Shown here in pieces: positions 47,701 through 59,344 of a DNA stretch of 64,000 nucleotides. The stretch covers positions 98,475,470 to 98,539,469 of the forward strand of contig OW121848.1 in NCBI GenBank assembly GCA_933228895.1. Direction: 5' to 3'. This DNA is from Platycnemis pennipes. Lineage: Eukaryota; Arthropoda; Insecta; Odonata; Platycnemididae. The position numbers were made by a program, and so were the translations under genes. Under the pieces are notes generated by a model. It made no database searches, was not told the DNA's origin, and worked only from the letters and a program-made list of their open reading frames with translations. Position 1 is the stretch's first letter; every line of letters starts with the position of its first letter.

Positions 47701-48750
47701 TCCGATTGATTTCCAACCCAAACTCCTTCTCGAATGCTAATATCCCATCTGATGAAATATGTACCAAGCCGGATTCCCAGTCACTTTCCGGAGCCAGTGG
47801 CTATTTTCTTTTTATTTCATCGGCCTCGATCGGGGGCCTAAATCGATCGTAATTACCTGCATTAAGCTTTATTCTAATGTGATTTCTTGGTCTTCAAACC
47901 TCAAATTGGGCATCAATTTCACGGCGGCGGTTCGCATGGGACCAGCTGGAAGGAGAAAGCACCGAGTGTGACGTATTTTATTCCACGCCCGTCAAAATAT
48001 TCATAAATTATCAGGCACGGCCGAGGCGGCTGACGCGTATGGAAGCCGTCCAACATTTTCTTTTCGGTAATAGATAACTCAAATAAATTACTTGCATCTA
48101 TGTTGCTCCGCAAAACCGTTTGAGCAATCAAATGGTAACAAAATAACTACCATAGAGAGCATATACCTGCACGACGTGAATTATAAGTGATTACTGAGGT
48201 ACATATTCTAACGTAGGTGCAGGCATATCTACGTCTTGAAGTAGAACTGTCGATTTTGCGTCATAATATGGACGAGCCAAAATAGATACTACGTAAAAAT
48301 AATGCAGCCAAATATTTTCACTATATTCTTCCATCGCATGGCTTAATAAATATTGGGATTTAAGAGAGTAAAATTCCCCTAGAGAGGTGTAAATAATTCA
48401 CTTGGAAAATTGAAACTTCAGTTTTTATATAAATTGATGAAATAAACGAATCATATCATAAATATGAATATTCCAGGCATATTGAAGTATATTGCGCATT
48501 ATCACCAACATTCATTGGTCTAAAAAGAAAGCGTTATACTATTCAATTCCTGCATTACTGAGTGTTAACATGAACTGAGATCAACAACAAAATTTGTCCA
48601 CAGTAGTCCTTTTACCCAGGTGGTAATTTTATTTCTTCATAACTTTCAATATTTTTATCGCATTATTTTTGGGTTTTAGGTGCTCCAACGACTAAATTTA
48701 TACCGCTTTGTGTAACCTACTATCGTAATTCCATTAATAAAGCAAAATCC
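44776..48750. other. Long stretch without supported genes
   Basis: Mostly AT-rich, with a (GA)n run at about 45838-45850. The 118-codon plus frame at 47496-47852 and the 102-codon frame at 45890-46198 have no recognised domain and no convincing splice context. Confidence 0.35.
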
Positions 48751-48751
48751 A

Positions 48752-48825
48752 TACTCTGGGCGGGATCAGAGTCCGCGACCTTTAGGTTGTCGGGTCGGTG
48801 CGTTACCGACCTACCGCTGCCGGAA
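48752..48825 (-). repeat. tRNA-like SINE head, minus strand
   Basis: On the minus strand, CCGGCAGCGGTAGGTCGGTA is in the box A position and AGGTCGCGGACTCTGATCCC in the box B position. The pieces between could be the D and anticodon arms, but box B deviates from GGTTCGAATCC. It is a decayed SINE head or tRNA pseudogene. Confidence 0.45.
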
Positions 48826-50380
48826 AATTGTTACCCTTATCACTAATACCGTATCCCGTATTGTTCATCTCCATTCTTCCTCTTCTCGTTCTTTCAACCC
48901 GTTTCTGGCTCATAAGCGCAGCGTTTTCGGGGGATATTGCCTTGGACTCTATTCTACGAGACTCTTCCACTTTGTAGTAGTCTAGTACAACAGACATACC
49001 TACATTTTTATATTTCCAATTTTATGCTGAACTTTTTTCAGAAATATTTGCCCAAACTTTGCTTCTGCATTCGATGTAGTCAATATCGATTCGTAGACGG
49101 TGAAGTTTTTTATTATTCATTCATCCAGATTTCTCCGCTTTTGTTTATTTTCAAATGTATCTTAGCGAAGTCCCACTAACCTTGAATCCTTTCCTTACAC
49201 AGGCATATTCATTACATGCCTTAATATTCAAAACGTTTTCGGGGGCTTTCTACCCTTATTACCTCTTACATGCTTTACGTAATTCATATAAACTCAGATT
49301 TTTCTTAATTTATATATTTGACGCATTTCTTCGAACACGATCAATGTAATGATATAACTATTTAATTAATTATTGACACGATAATGGACGCAGTGTTTTG
49401 GCTTAAGGCAACAAACAATGGACAAACAAAGGATACATTTATTAATCCATTACCTTCAGCCAAATCTTCTTCTTTTTTCTTTTTCTTCAATTTTGCAAAG
49501 GATACCTTTTCCGATCATCCCTTATTTGCTTCAAGTTAACGCAATGATTACGTCAGTCCGAGGCAGTAAAACACTCCATGAATATGAGCGAAGGATTCCA
49601 GCCTGTTGATGACGTAGTATATTGTCGCCGACACCCTTGAGTGCGGCCCAACATCCCTCTTATTTCTCAGGACGCTCTGAAAATTAAGTCTATATAACAT
49701 CAAAAATCAGTTAACAGCAACTGGCAGATATAGGAAATGACATTACGCCGTAAACACAACGGTCAATTAAAAAGTCTCTTCGAATTCACCCTCGAAAAGT
49801 GTGGCCTTGGAGACACGAGCCCATTAACCCCATTCAACGCCTCGCCGCGAAAATCCTCACGACGAATCTAATGTCGCGGCACTCTCAATGCTTTCATTTT
49901 TTGCTCGTTCCCTCGCTCTCACCCATGTCACCCTCTAAATTCAACCCTCGAACTGATTGACCAGAGGCGTCCGTGGTGGGAAGCAGAGAGAGAGAAAAAA
50001 GGCCAAGGAAGAAGATCGGGAGGTGGGTGGAGGAAGAGGGGAAAAGGAAGGCGGCATTTCTTTTGGGTAAGGGGGGAAAGGGGAGAGGCAGATGAAGCTG
50101 GGATGCATCCTCGAGATGCATTCGTCACTACCCCATCCTCATAATCTCCTCCCTCCTTTCCATTTCTGCTAGCGACCGAAGGGACAGCAGACAGCGTGTC
50201 CCGCGCTGGAGATGTCTAGCTTACCCCATGGCGTATTAAGGCGTATCGGCATTTACTTTGTGGAAACGGTTTATATCCATGTTAAATAAAATGATTCCCC
50301 CCATTTTCCATTGTTGCCCCAACCCACGGATCATGTGAACACCTTTGCAGGTATATAAGGAGCTCGCTGACTCTTCGCGC
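48826..50380. other. Intergenic; purine/pyrimidine-biased patch at 49.9-50.15 kb
   Basis: The plus strand is GA-rich at 49.98-50.10 kb and gives overlapping minus-strand frames rich in P, L and S. No supported gene. Confidence 0.35.
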
Positions 50381-50388
50381 TTACCTTG

Positions 50389-50450
50389 AAGATGATCGTA
50401 TTACAATCGAAACCTAGGTCGGTGTCTCAATAAATTTTGTGGAATCTTAC
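50389..50450 (+). repeat. Hairpin/GAAAC hammerhead-like motif, forward copy
   Basis: The order is TTGAAGATGATCG, a loop, CAATCGAAAC, the palindrome CCTAGG, then TCGG, then AATAAATTTTGTGGAA. It matches the layout of the 53.9-54.0 kb copies. It faces another copy in reverse orientation 65 bases further on. Confidence 0.5.
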
Positions 50451-50514
50451 AAAGTGGCTTTTCTATTTGCTACAAAAAAGTCACTGGTACATTTTCCATA
50501 CTTTAATCCCTTCC

Positions 50515-50566
50515 ACACCTCCGACCATGGTTTCGGCACATTATGGCATCATCAGGATACAATTTT
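50515..50566 (-). repeat. Hairpin/GAAAC hammerhead-like motif, reverse copy
   Basis: On the minus strand: CCTGATGATGCCATAATGTG, CCGAAAC, the palindrome CCATGG, then TCGGAGG. CTGATGA and GAAAC are the two conserved strands of a hammerhead core, and GGTC supplies a GUC cleavage triplet. An extra U before stem II departs from the consensus. Confidence 0.5.
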
Positions 50567-50574
50567 TTTAATGA

Positions 50575-50650
50575 GTGTTTTCAAAACTGTCCCTGCACTA
50601 ATAGGCGCTTCAGACCGGGAGGAAAGGTATAATGATAGGAATGTAAGGGG
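50575..50650 (-). repeat. SINE 3' tail fragment
   Basis: GCACTAATAGGCGCTTCAGA and GGGAGGAAAGGTATAATGAT are near-identical to 34.52-34.56 kb and are the reverse complement of the tail at 59.6 kb. The preceding GTGTTTTCAAAACTGT is also shared with 34.5 kb. Confidence 0.65.
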
Positions 50651-50728
50651 TTGGGGGGGATTCGAGACTCGACATTCATCACGGTACAATACTCAATACT
50701 TCTCGGATTTTTATATATGCTCAAGTTA

Positions 50729-50781
50729 GGGGGTGGGGGGGAGAACAATGAGGGGGTGGGGAAAAAAGGAGGGGGGACGGG
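50729..50781 (+). other. G-quadruplex candidate
   Basis: Runs of 5, 7, 5, 4, 6 and 3 G lie within about 53 bases, separated by short loops. This fits a G4-forming sequence on the plus strand. It follows the SINE tail. Confidence 0.6.
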
Positions 50782-50789
50782 AGGATCAG

Positions 50790-51304
50790 CAGGTGACGAT
50801 TGACTCACGTGCGTAAACGGAGGATAGGAGGGGGTAGGTGAAAATCACAGACCTTGGAATTTAAGGTTTAGGAGAGGAGAATGGGTAACAACAACATCAT
50901 TGCATAGTTGTAATTGGCTATTACAAATTTAGAAACTCTCAAAAAAGTCCAATTTATAGGTACCATTTGGCCATACAAAGTAGGACTTCAGCGTCAAAAT
51001 TACTAAAATGGTTGGATTCACACAAGTGCTCAACAAAACATGAAGTATCCTTATTATTAAGGAAATAATGACTGTGTTATTTCTTTCTGGTTTTACTACT
51101 TTCTCCCTCTCAGTTTTTATATCACCCTCTTCCACGTTACCACACGTTACCAGCTTCGAAATTTCGCGTTTCGGTCGGAGATTGTTATTAATGAGCATCG
51201 GGAACTTGAGAAGAGACTGGTTGCTCAGGAAAGGAAATTCCTACATCGATAATGGGAATTTACTCGCTTTGTGGTAAACATCACTAGCAGTAGATAATTT
51301 GTTA
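50790..51304. other. AT-rich flank left of the Helitron
   Basis: Nothing recognised. The last base before the Helitron is A, as expected for an AT insertion target. Confidence 0.35.
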
Positions 51305-52433
51305 TCTATATATATAAAAATGAATGTATGTGTGTGTGTGTGTGTGTATGTCCTTTATGCATTACTACACCATTCATCGGATCTCCATGAAACTTTGGGA
51401 AGTTGTTGAGTACATTCCCGAAAAGAGGACTACGGAATCGATATTTCAATATCGATACTTTATCGATATAATATCGCTAAAGTATCAATAAATTGATACA
51501 TTATTGATACAAAATTGAGGTGAAATTATTTAGTTTTTTAAAAGGAATGTATCGTTGCAATATCGATACTGTATCGAATGTATATAATGTGTTTGTCCTT
51601 TATGCATTACTACACTATTCATCGGATCGCCATGAAACTTTGGAAAGTTATTGAGTACGCTCTGCGAAGGTTTCTACAAAATCGATAATTCAATGTCGAT
51701 ACTGTATCGATATAATATCGATAAAATATGGATACATCGATACATTGTTGTTACAAAATTGAGGTGAAATTATTTTGGTGTTTTTTATCAAAGTTTTATA
51801 AAGTATCATTACAATATCGATACTGTATCGATACAATATTGATAACTTCATGCATTACCACAACATTCATCCAATTTCCATGAAGCTTTGGTTAGTTGTT
51901 TTGTTCACTCCATGAAGGTTTATACAATATCGAGAATACAATATCAACACTGGAGACGGGATGTGCATCCCATTGAACTTGCAATTCATTGAAACACTCA
52001 CGTGCAACATATTCAAATCATCCGGCATGGGACAAATATTTCAGAAATGCCAACTTAATTGCTTGCGATGAATGCAAAATGGTGCACAAAGCATCGCTCG
52101 AGGCTCTGGATCGATCATTGCAAGATTTCCGTTGAATCCTGAGACCATTTGAGAACGCATTAATATTGCTTGCACGACATTTCAGGCAAACATTACCTGT
52201 AATTCCTCGATTGACACTAGCGGATGAAATAAATGCTTGCCTGAAATATTCTACTTTGTCACGACATGTAAAGACGTTAAAATTATATACAAATATGCGT
52301 GTCCAGCTGCAAAACAATCGATCAGCTGAGATATATTGTATACCCATAAGAATTGTGAAATTAAACATACTATAAACGTGCGCTTTCCATTTAACCAGAT
52401 TGAGCCACAGCAACGCGTGGCCGGGTCAGCTTG
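51305..52433 (+). mobile_element. Helitron, internally deleted, with helicase remnant
   Basis: The 5' end is TCTATATATATAAAAATG, typical of insect Helitrons. The 3' end has a GCCAC...GTGGC hairpin, then CGGGTCAGCTTG, close to the usual GGGTCAGCTAG end, inserted between A and T. Inside, a (TG)n run at 51330-51348 is followed by about three tandem units of roughly 245 bp (starting near 51349, 51594 and 51845). Each has TGCATTACTACAC-like text, CCATGAAACTTTGG and many ATCGATA palindromes. From about 52020 to 52365 lies a remnant of the Pif1-type helicase of Helitrons: DECKMVHKASLEALDRSLQD, a stop, then ALILLARHFRQTLPVIPR, LADEINACLK and TNMRVQLQN. The Rep nuclease part is gone, so the copy is not autonomous. 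Confidence 0.85.
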
Positions 52434-53285
52434 TTGATATATAAAACTAGAATCGCCTAACATAAACGTAACTAAGGTTTATGCCTGACCTCAAGAAGAC
52501 AACGGGAGGATTTAATATGTCACATGAGAAGCATAATCAAGAACTTAGTGGTTATCCTCCAAGAGTACTTTATAGCGTTTTATTTACCACTAATCTGCGA
52601 ATGAAATAAGTATCGAAGTTCTTCCTACTCACAACCCGTTCATCCTGATCATATGTACGAAGGATTAAAATTGAATTAGAGCCATTTCAATACGCACGTG
52701 GGCAATTTCCTCGTTGGATCTCGGCTCAGAAATGCACAGTGCCGGGGGCTTTTCTCCTCAATTGATGATATAAGCTCTCTAATGCTTATTTAATGTTCAA
52801 GCGGATGAGAATGCGTGATCGCTATCAAGTTGATAAACTTGCTCCTTTTTATGGGACAACTTATTGCATTCCTTCCTCGACATAGCCTGGAAACCCTCAA
52901 TTGGCGTCGACCCACGTTAAAAATAAACGCTAGTTCTTCCAGCCAGAGAAATGACGGGAATTTGTGACGTAATGAGTATGAAAGGTGAGGCCACTACAGC
53001 TACCAACATTAGCAATGATTTGCGCTTCACAAGCCAACCTTTTGCGGGCGGGAAACTGCTGCGTAGTCGTGAGCTAACCAGTACTTACCAGAGATAACTC
53101 CTAGAATCAATGCTTATCAGGTAACGACCTATAATGACGTAATGGATGTTGCAAGTGCACATTTGTAGCGTTGCTTTAAAGAGATAAACATAATTCTAGC
53201 TGGTTTGAAATTGCAAACCATATTTTGGTAGAAGAGACTCTCACGATGCTGCAACTTTAAATGAGTTCAGTCCTCAAGAAGTAGT
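52434..53285. other. Intergenic, nothing recognised
   Basis: AT-rich with no supported gene or repeat. Confidence 0.35.
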
Positions 53286-53289
53286 AGTG

Positions 53290-53500
53290 GTATTCAGGGG
53301 AGGCGAGCGACGGATAAAGTGATTTTCACCATTTAGGATAGGTGGGTAATTGAGTATAGGAGGGGAATTTTCAGGAAACGGAGGAAGAATGGAGGGGAAC
53401 CCAATTTCGGGATAAGTCTGCTCAATTACACGCCAGAGGTCCCATCCGACGGAAAGATTGCTGGACGTGAAGCACTCTCCACGTAAAATTAAAATACATG
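53290..53500 (-). repeat. SINE body and tail, diverged
   Basis: On the minus strand: GTGGAGAGTGCTTCACGTCC, then CCGTCGGATGGGACC (matching the 41.2 kb body), then a C/T-rich tail with CCCTCC repeats. The head is missing. The 84-codon minus frame is non-coding. Confidence 0.55.
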
Positions 53501-53880
53501 CCGATATACTAAGTAAAACCCCTCCCAATACTGATATTCATACCTGCGTTCTCGGTTTACGAGACCAGTAGGTACTATAGCCATAACATCAATCTTATTT
53601 TCAGGGTTTCAGATACATCTCTTCAAAAACTGAAGGCGAAATTAAAATTAATAACATAGTCCAAAAATAACCAAAGCTGTAATTACTCGTAGCACATACA
53701 AGAAATCAAGAGAAAATAATAGCAATTTCACGTAGCATAGATATATATTAACTTAATTTGAAGATATTCTGCTGGTCAACTTTGATTTTCATAGACCACT
53801 TCTACTCTGTTTTCACTCTTCTGAGAGTTTCTTTTCCGACACCGTTAACCTTGTTAGTTCAGCCTCAGTAGTCTTACCGA

Positions 53881-54045
53881 AAGAAAAAATGGCAATTTTC
53901 CACAAGAATAAAGATATTTAATTTGACCGGTTTCGGTGTACAACACCATCTTGAGATTTAATTTTCACCTGAAGATGGTGTTGTACACCGAAACCGGTCA
54001 AATTAAATATCTTTATTCTTGTGGAAAATTGCCATTTTTTCTTTC
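53881..54045. mobile_element. Perfect 73 bp inverted repeat carrying two hammerhead-like motifs
   Basis: Bases 53881-53953 and 53973-54045 are exact reverse complements, with a 19-base spacer. The right arm with its spacer reads CACCTGAAGAT, the hairpin GGTGT-TGT-ACACC, GAAAC, CGG, TC, then AAATTAAATAT, ending TTGTGGAAAATTGCC. CUGAAGA, GAAA and GGUC line up with a hammerhead core. In addition GATTTAATTT before the core can pair with AAATTAAAT(AT)C after it, like stem I. The left-arm copy has CTCAAGA instead of CTGAAGA. I infer two head-to-head ends of Penelope-like or related elements, or a foldback element. Confidence 0.6.
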
Positions 54046-54049
54046 GCTA

Positions 54050-57000
54050 TGATATTCCACCAAATCAAGCCTGAAACAACTACCTTTATCAGTAGTCTTA
54101 CCTTCATCCATATCATATAAAATGCATGCAGAGCTATTCATGTGATATAAAAACCAAAATTGAACCTAACAAGTACAATTTGTGAGCTGTGTATTATAAA
54201 TCATTAATGAGTTCTGGAATAATGCAAATTATTGTTTTTATTTATTTAATAATGTAGGTTACACACGATATACTTGCGAAGGCCAATCGAAATTCAATCT
54301 TTAATGTCTAACAAAAGGCCTTCTTAACTTACTTCCTTTATCGCATCATGCTTTAAACTTAAGTATTCTGAATCCGAAAGCCTTCTGGGATCTATAATTC
54401 CTATGCGTTTCGCCCATTAGCTTCTTCTCGTTCGTAATACTCTCAATAACTCCTTTTGCGTTTATTTGTTCGGTGGGATTTAGATTAGCGGATATGGAGA
54501 CGAGCCCATCTCCACATCTACAGTTTCCACGCTCTCCCACAGACTACCAGCAACAAGCCTCCAATATAGAGATAAAAATAAATTCAAATCTTACACATCG
54601 TTAGTTTCCAAAGTGGTTGGAGGGAAAGGGAAGGGACAAAGGGAAAAGTGGTTGGCGGAATTGCCCTAATGTCACCTTTACGCTCCCGTGGAAAACTCTT
54701 CAGAAAGGAATTATATATGAAACAGACACAATTTCCTTCCGAAAGATTGATACAGCAAATAGATCTACATCACACTCAAGCTCTGTTTTTTGTTAAAAGG
54801 TAGTCACTTTCATATGTTTTAATTAAAGAACTTGGTACGCCTTAATTACGGCAAACAGCAGCAAAAATTACGCAAACAACGAATTTTGAGGTTTCCTGGG
54901 CAGATACATAAGTAGATGTTTGGAAAAAAATGTGGGTCTAAAAAAAGTTGTATCACAGCGACAACATCGAACAATGTTTTCTAATCCCAAATACGCCAAT
55001 TTTATAACTGCCAATATTTTCCACTTCAATATTATGGCACAACTTCTAGTCCAACAGGTCTTCTTGGCTCCATCGACCGTAGTGAAAGTCATTCGAGTTT
55101 AGGAATGAAATGTGAATGTAGCAGGATGTGAAGGCTCTGAAAGAAGCATCGTGTTATGAGAGTATTTGTCTTCTAAGCGGTAAGGTGAATGAGATTTATT
55201 TTCAACCCCATCACTATTCATGGGCCCCACGTTGATTCACCCTATACTATACTTCATGCTATAAAATTTTTAAATATGATCACCGAAATACTCAAGAGCT
55301 ATTTTTAGCATTTTCAGGGCCTATAAATTATATAAAAACAGTTTATCACACATAATCGGACGAATTTTTCTTGGCATATATAAGGAAAAATATATAAAAA
55401 TGACGGTAACAACTACCAAGGATAATATTTTTTAAAATTTTGAGTGAACTCTCTGCTGAACAGGTTTTCCCGCGATAATTTTAGATTATTGCTACGAAAA
55501 CAGGCCGGAAGATAAAAGTACTTCCACGGCGCAACAAAGCTCCGTCAAAAAATATTACGATGGTCAGGAGAAACAGCGGGTCATCATGTCCTGCCACCAT
55601 ATAGCTGTCCTTTTCTCTTATGGGGTAGCTCATAAAAGAAAGCCACCAAAGAATTTTTTTCTCAAGAACCCTAGAAGGGGCTGCGCTGTGCTTGCGTAAT
55701 AAAAAAAGTCATATCTTGACAGGAGCTCTAAGAGATTTATGTTTCCAAGAAGGACCTTTCTCTAAGAAATTGGAAGACTTCAAGAATTTTCTTCGCCACT
55801 AAATGAAGGAGATAAGATGGGCCCAGATGGAAAGACCCCGACTGGGTCAGAGACAAATTTAAAATCTGTGACTATGACTATCTCGAATCTTTTACACTTT
55901 ATGACGCTATGAATATATTTTGGGGAGTATGGAACCATAGTTCCCTCTCTTCAAACACTTCATTCGAACAGATTGGGGAAAAGTAAAGAGACATGCATTC
56001 TACACTCATAATAATTGACCGCTCACTTTATTCCTTTTAGCAAATTTCTGCCATTGTTTCCTTTACTTCCACTGGATTTGATGACATGGAATCAATAAAA
56101 TAAGCCGCAAAGAACCTTGCTTCAAACATTTATCATTTACTCTCAAACTTGTGCCAAATATTACTAAGAATTATAAAACAAAAGTAAAATATGGAATCTC
56201 AATACGGGTACTACAAGTACTTAATACCAGGTTTGCATCATAGATTTAATGCGATCGTGCAAGTATACTAAGAGCTAGAGGGAAAATAGAAGCCCTTCCA
56301 TATGTAATCGAATTAAAGTAACGGATAATGAAATCATATTTAATTTAAAAAAAGGAATAATTTCCGCGCATCGCGTTGGTATTTTTGCTAGCATTCCTTC
56401 TCTAGTTATAGCCACAATAATGAAACCCTTCTGATTTTAACACCAGAGACGGAAAAAGAAATAGCATTGGGGACAGGATAGCATAGAGAATTAAATACAA
56501 AAAGGTCTGATCCAACTTTTCAACGCGATAAAATGATTCGCATGCCAGCATAAGCTCATAAATAGGGCTATGTGAACGACGAGCCCTGCTTATTTACCTA
56601 ACTATTACGTTCTCCTAATAAAATACTAGTTGCTATCTCGTGGAAACAAATATTTGAATCGCACACCATATGTAGGACTGTACTGTAGGAATGAGAGACT
56701 TGGTAGGCAAGAGAAAGGAATATAAGCAGAGGAACAACTTACATCAGAGTCCACCCTCGGGTCGTACAAAACAAGTCGGTGGCTTGTCCCACGAGCGGAA
56801 AAGAGGGCCCCTCTAATTGACCTCCGATCACGGGGGACAATTGACGGCCTCGGACAGCGCGCTGGAATGCAGGGAAGGTCTTCCTCCTCCAGTCTTCACG
56901 ACCTCCCTTCTTCCGTCGGTCCTTAAATCTCTGAGGGATGAAGGCGAGGTTGGGGCGACCACGGGATGATTCGGCTGTTTAAAAGATACAAAGAAAAAAC

Positions 57001-57790
57001 TGAAGACTCGTGATTCCAAAAGGGGACGACATTTACATTTTGTTAACCCAGGAAGTTTGAACGTGCCTCTTTCCTTTGGGGAGTCGACGGGATTGAAAAA
57101 AAAAGAAACGGGACATATCTCGAATGGAGGTTCTTTCCCAACAAAGACCTTGTTGCTGCAGTCAAAAAACACAGCATCTTTGGCTGTGGGCGTCTTTTTT
57201 CATCCCTCTCTTCTTCGCAGGTAACTATGACTCCTCGCCGTCGCCAATAGAGCCAAAAGCAGGCATATATAAGTTAGAAGGCCTATCCTCGACATCGGAA
57301 AGACGGTCTTAGGGTTACATTTCACTGTAACAGGATTGAAGTTTTCAATATTATTTTCTGTAATAAAAACTTAATAATATGTAGTAGTGACTAAACATGT
57401 GGAAGACAACTAAGTCTTTTATTTGAAAGTAGGGCTTATGTTAGTCAGTGCACGAGATCACATAACTACGAGAAATTGTAACTGACTCGAAGACTCAGTG
57501 ACATCAAAGAGATCCAGAACAAAAAACGCGAATTGAAGATTACTAAAAAAGGTTATGTTGGACGTAAACACAATTTTTTGGCAATTTTTATAATTGAGGT
57601 ACAATGCAGAAGACCTCGTTGACAATTAAGCTAGACTAATAAAAATCATGGTTAACTATCAATCAGTGTTGTTATGATTTGCTATTAACGATAACTCACT
57701 CACTCAGTGATTCTACCCGAAGGGTGGTTTTGATTTCGCGCATATGATTTGACGCTCCCTATTAACGATAAATTAAAGAATACTTAATTT
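54050..57790. other. Long stretch without supported genes
   Basis: AT-rich. Short frames include 54346-54540 (minus), which has an ordinary protein-like composition but no domain, and 56828-57172 (minus) in a GC-rich patch. A T/C-rich acceptor-like TTCTTCGCAG ends at 57220 but has no matched donor that I can defend. Confidence 0.35.
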
Positions 57791-57797
57791 AACCAGC

Positions 57798-58127
57798 ATG
57801 CTTATAAGGATAATTAATGACTTTGAAGGTTTGTGGTCAACAAAGAACAAAAGACCACCCTTGGAGATGATTAATTTACTTTTGAACCTCCATGTTGCGG
57901 AAATGTCTTTGATTGTACCATTCGATAAGTGCCGAGCAATCCATCAAGTGATTACTCAGACCGGAAAGCTTGGATTCGAGATCCAAATTGATGATACCCT
58001 TCTTGTTCTACAGGACACACTAGGACAAGAGAGTAAAGTGTCGCAGGAAAAAGCAATCATCAAAGTAAACGAGAAGAATAATCATGACGGAAACAGCGTA
58101 CATAGCCTGACGGTATTGAATCTATAA
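57798..58127 (+). CDS. 109-codon open frame, function unknown
   Basis: A single open frame starts at ATG 57798 and ends at TAA. Its composition is like a real soluble protein (charged and hydrophobic residues alternate, e.g. LGFEIQIDDTLLVLQDTLGQ), which is unusual for an AT-rich stretch with no GC bias. No family is recognised. An acceptor-like TTTAACCAG ends just before the ATG, so it may be an exon. No poly(A) signal close to the stop was noted. It could be a fragment of a retrocopy or transposon, or chance. Confidence 0.3.
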   Translation: MLIRIINDFEGLWSTKNKRPPLEMINLLLNLHVAEMSLIVPFDKCRAIHQVITQTGKLGFEIQIDDTLLVLQDTLGQESKVSQEKAIIKVNEKNNHDGNSVHSLTVLNL

Positions 58128-58129
58128 GA

Positions 58130-59340
58130 AAGGAGTCCTGAAACGCCGAAAAGGAGTTCGAAAAAGCTGTTTGTGTACCGAGAGGCAGTAGAAGCATGAG
58201 ACGGTAGACGTAATAGAGTTAAAATTTTTGGATTGTTCTAACTGCTGAGACGTCATCGATAATAGCTTGGAGCCCAAAAAATACGCTTTAAATGGTAATA
58301 ATGGCTATCAAAATTAGAATCCTAAAAATTCCAATACTAATCGATAAAATGAGCTACTTCTGAAGTTTCCGGATCCAATTTGAAGGAATACTTTTATAGC
58401 CGTTTCCACTCCTATGGGTGAAGTCAACAGTAATTAATAAAACCAAATTTTCATTCCGGCATTGCATCACGGCCGACTTTGCGAAAATCAAGCAAGTAGG
58501 TGAATTTCTAATACGGCCACCTGGTTCACATAAATTACTTCAAAACAAGATTTACAGCCGTTTACAGGCGCCCCCATAAGAGGCTAGGATAGCACTAGAA
58601 ATACAACATTCGAATGTTAAAATGCAGTGGTTGTACTTACGTTGAATTATAATAACGTACATCAACAGCAGCTACAAACACACTTGCCGGTGGCGCGATT
58701 ACTTGACTTAGCTAACAATTACTCCAAGACAGGGAGCTCTCATCTAACTCCAGAAGGAAGAATTTCAGTCTAGTCAAATTATCAAAGTAAATTTATACGG
58801 CCATTACAATTTCTAACACCTCAAGTCACTCGCTGAGATTTCCAACTCCTAACTTGGAAGGCTACCATATGATTAACTACCCACATATTACGGAAGTCTT
58901 GGCAAAAAATAAATCAGGCATTAAACCTTAACCATAATCCTTGGCATAATTCCATCCTTATTCGAATATATTTCTGAGTAAGACTGTGAGTGCGACCCTC
59001 TCAGGGGTAGATAAGAGAAATGAGTATTAAATTGGAAATTGGCAAAAGACGTGTAGAGGACTTATTAAAAGGTTTATCCCATAGATTCCGCGAGTAATAT
59101 CCGAAATGACATATATTTGAGGATGCATCAGTATTTTCGCCTAGGACTAAAAAACGGAAATGAGATCGCCGAAGCCGAACCTCTGTTGCCAAGAACCAAT
59201 GCGTATGATCCTATTGGTGTCTTATATCGTTACTAGCTCACCCCGTTCTTCGTCCAGTTTCGGATCTCTTTCCCATTCAAGTTGCGAGCATTCTACTCAG
59301 GGGCCGGGGTAGTAGCTCCCCCAAAAACTCTGTCAAAAAA
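58130..59340. other. Intergenic, nothing recognised
   Basis: AT-rich with no supported gene or named repeat. Confidence 0.35.
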
Positions 59341-59344
59341 TAAG

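Noticed and set aside
47496..47852. 118-codon plus-strand frame
   Set aside because: Composition is plausible, but there is no domain, no splice context, and no support against chance.
51330..51348. (TG)n run considered as an independent microsatellite
   Set aside because: It lies at the standard position just inside the Helitron 5' end, so it is treated as part of that element.
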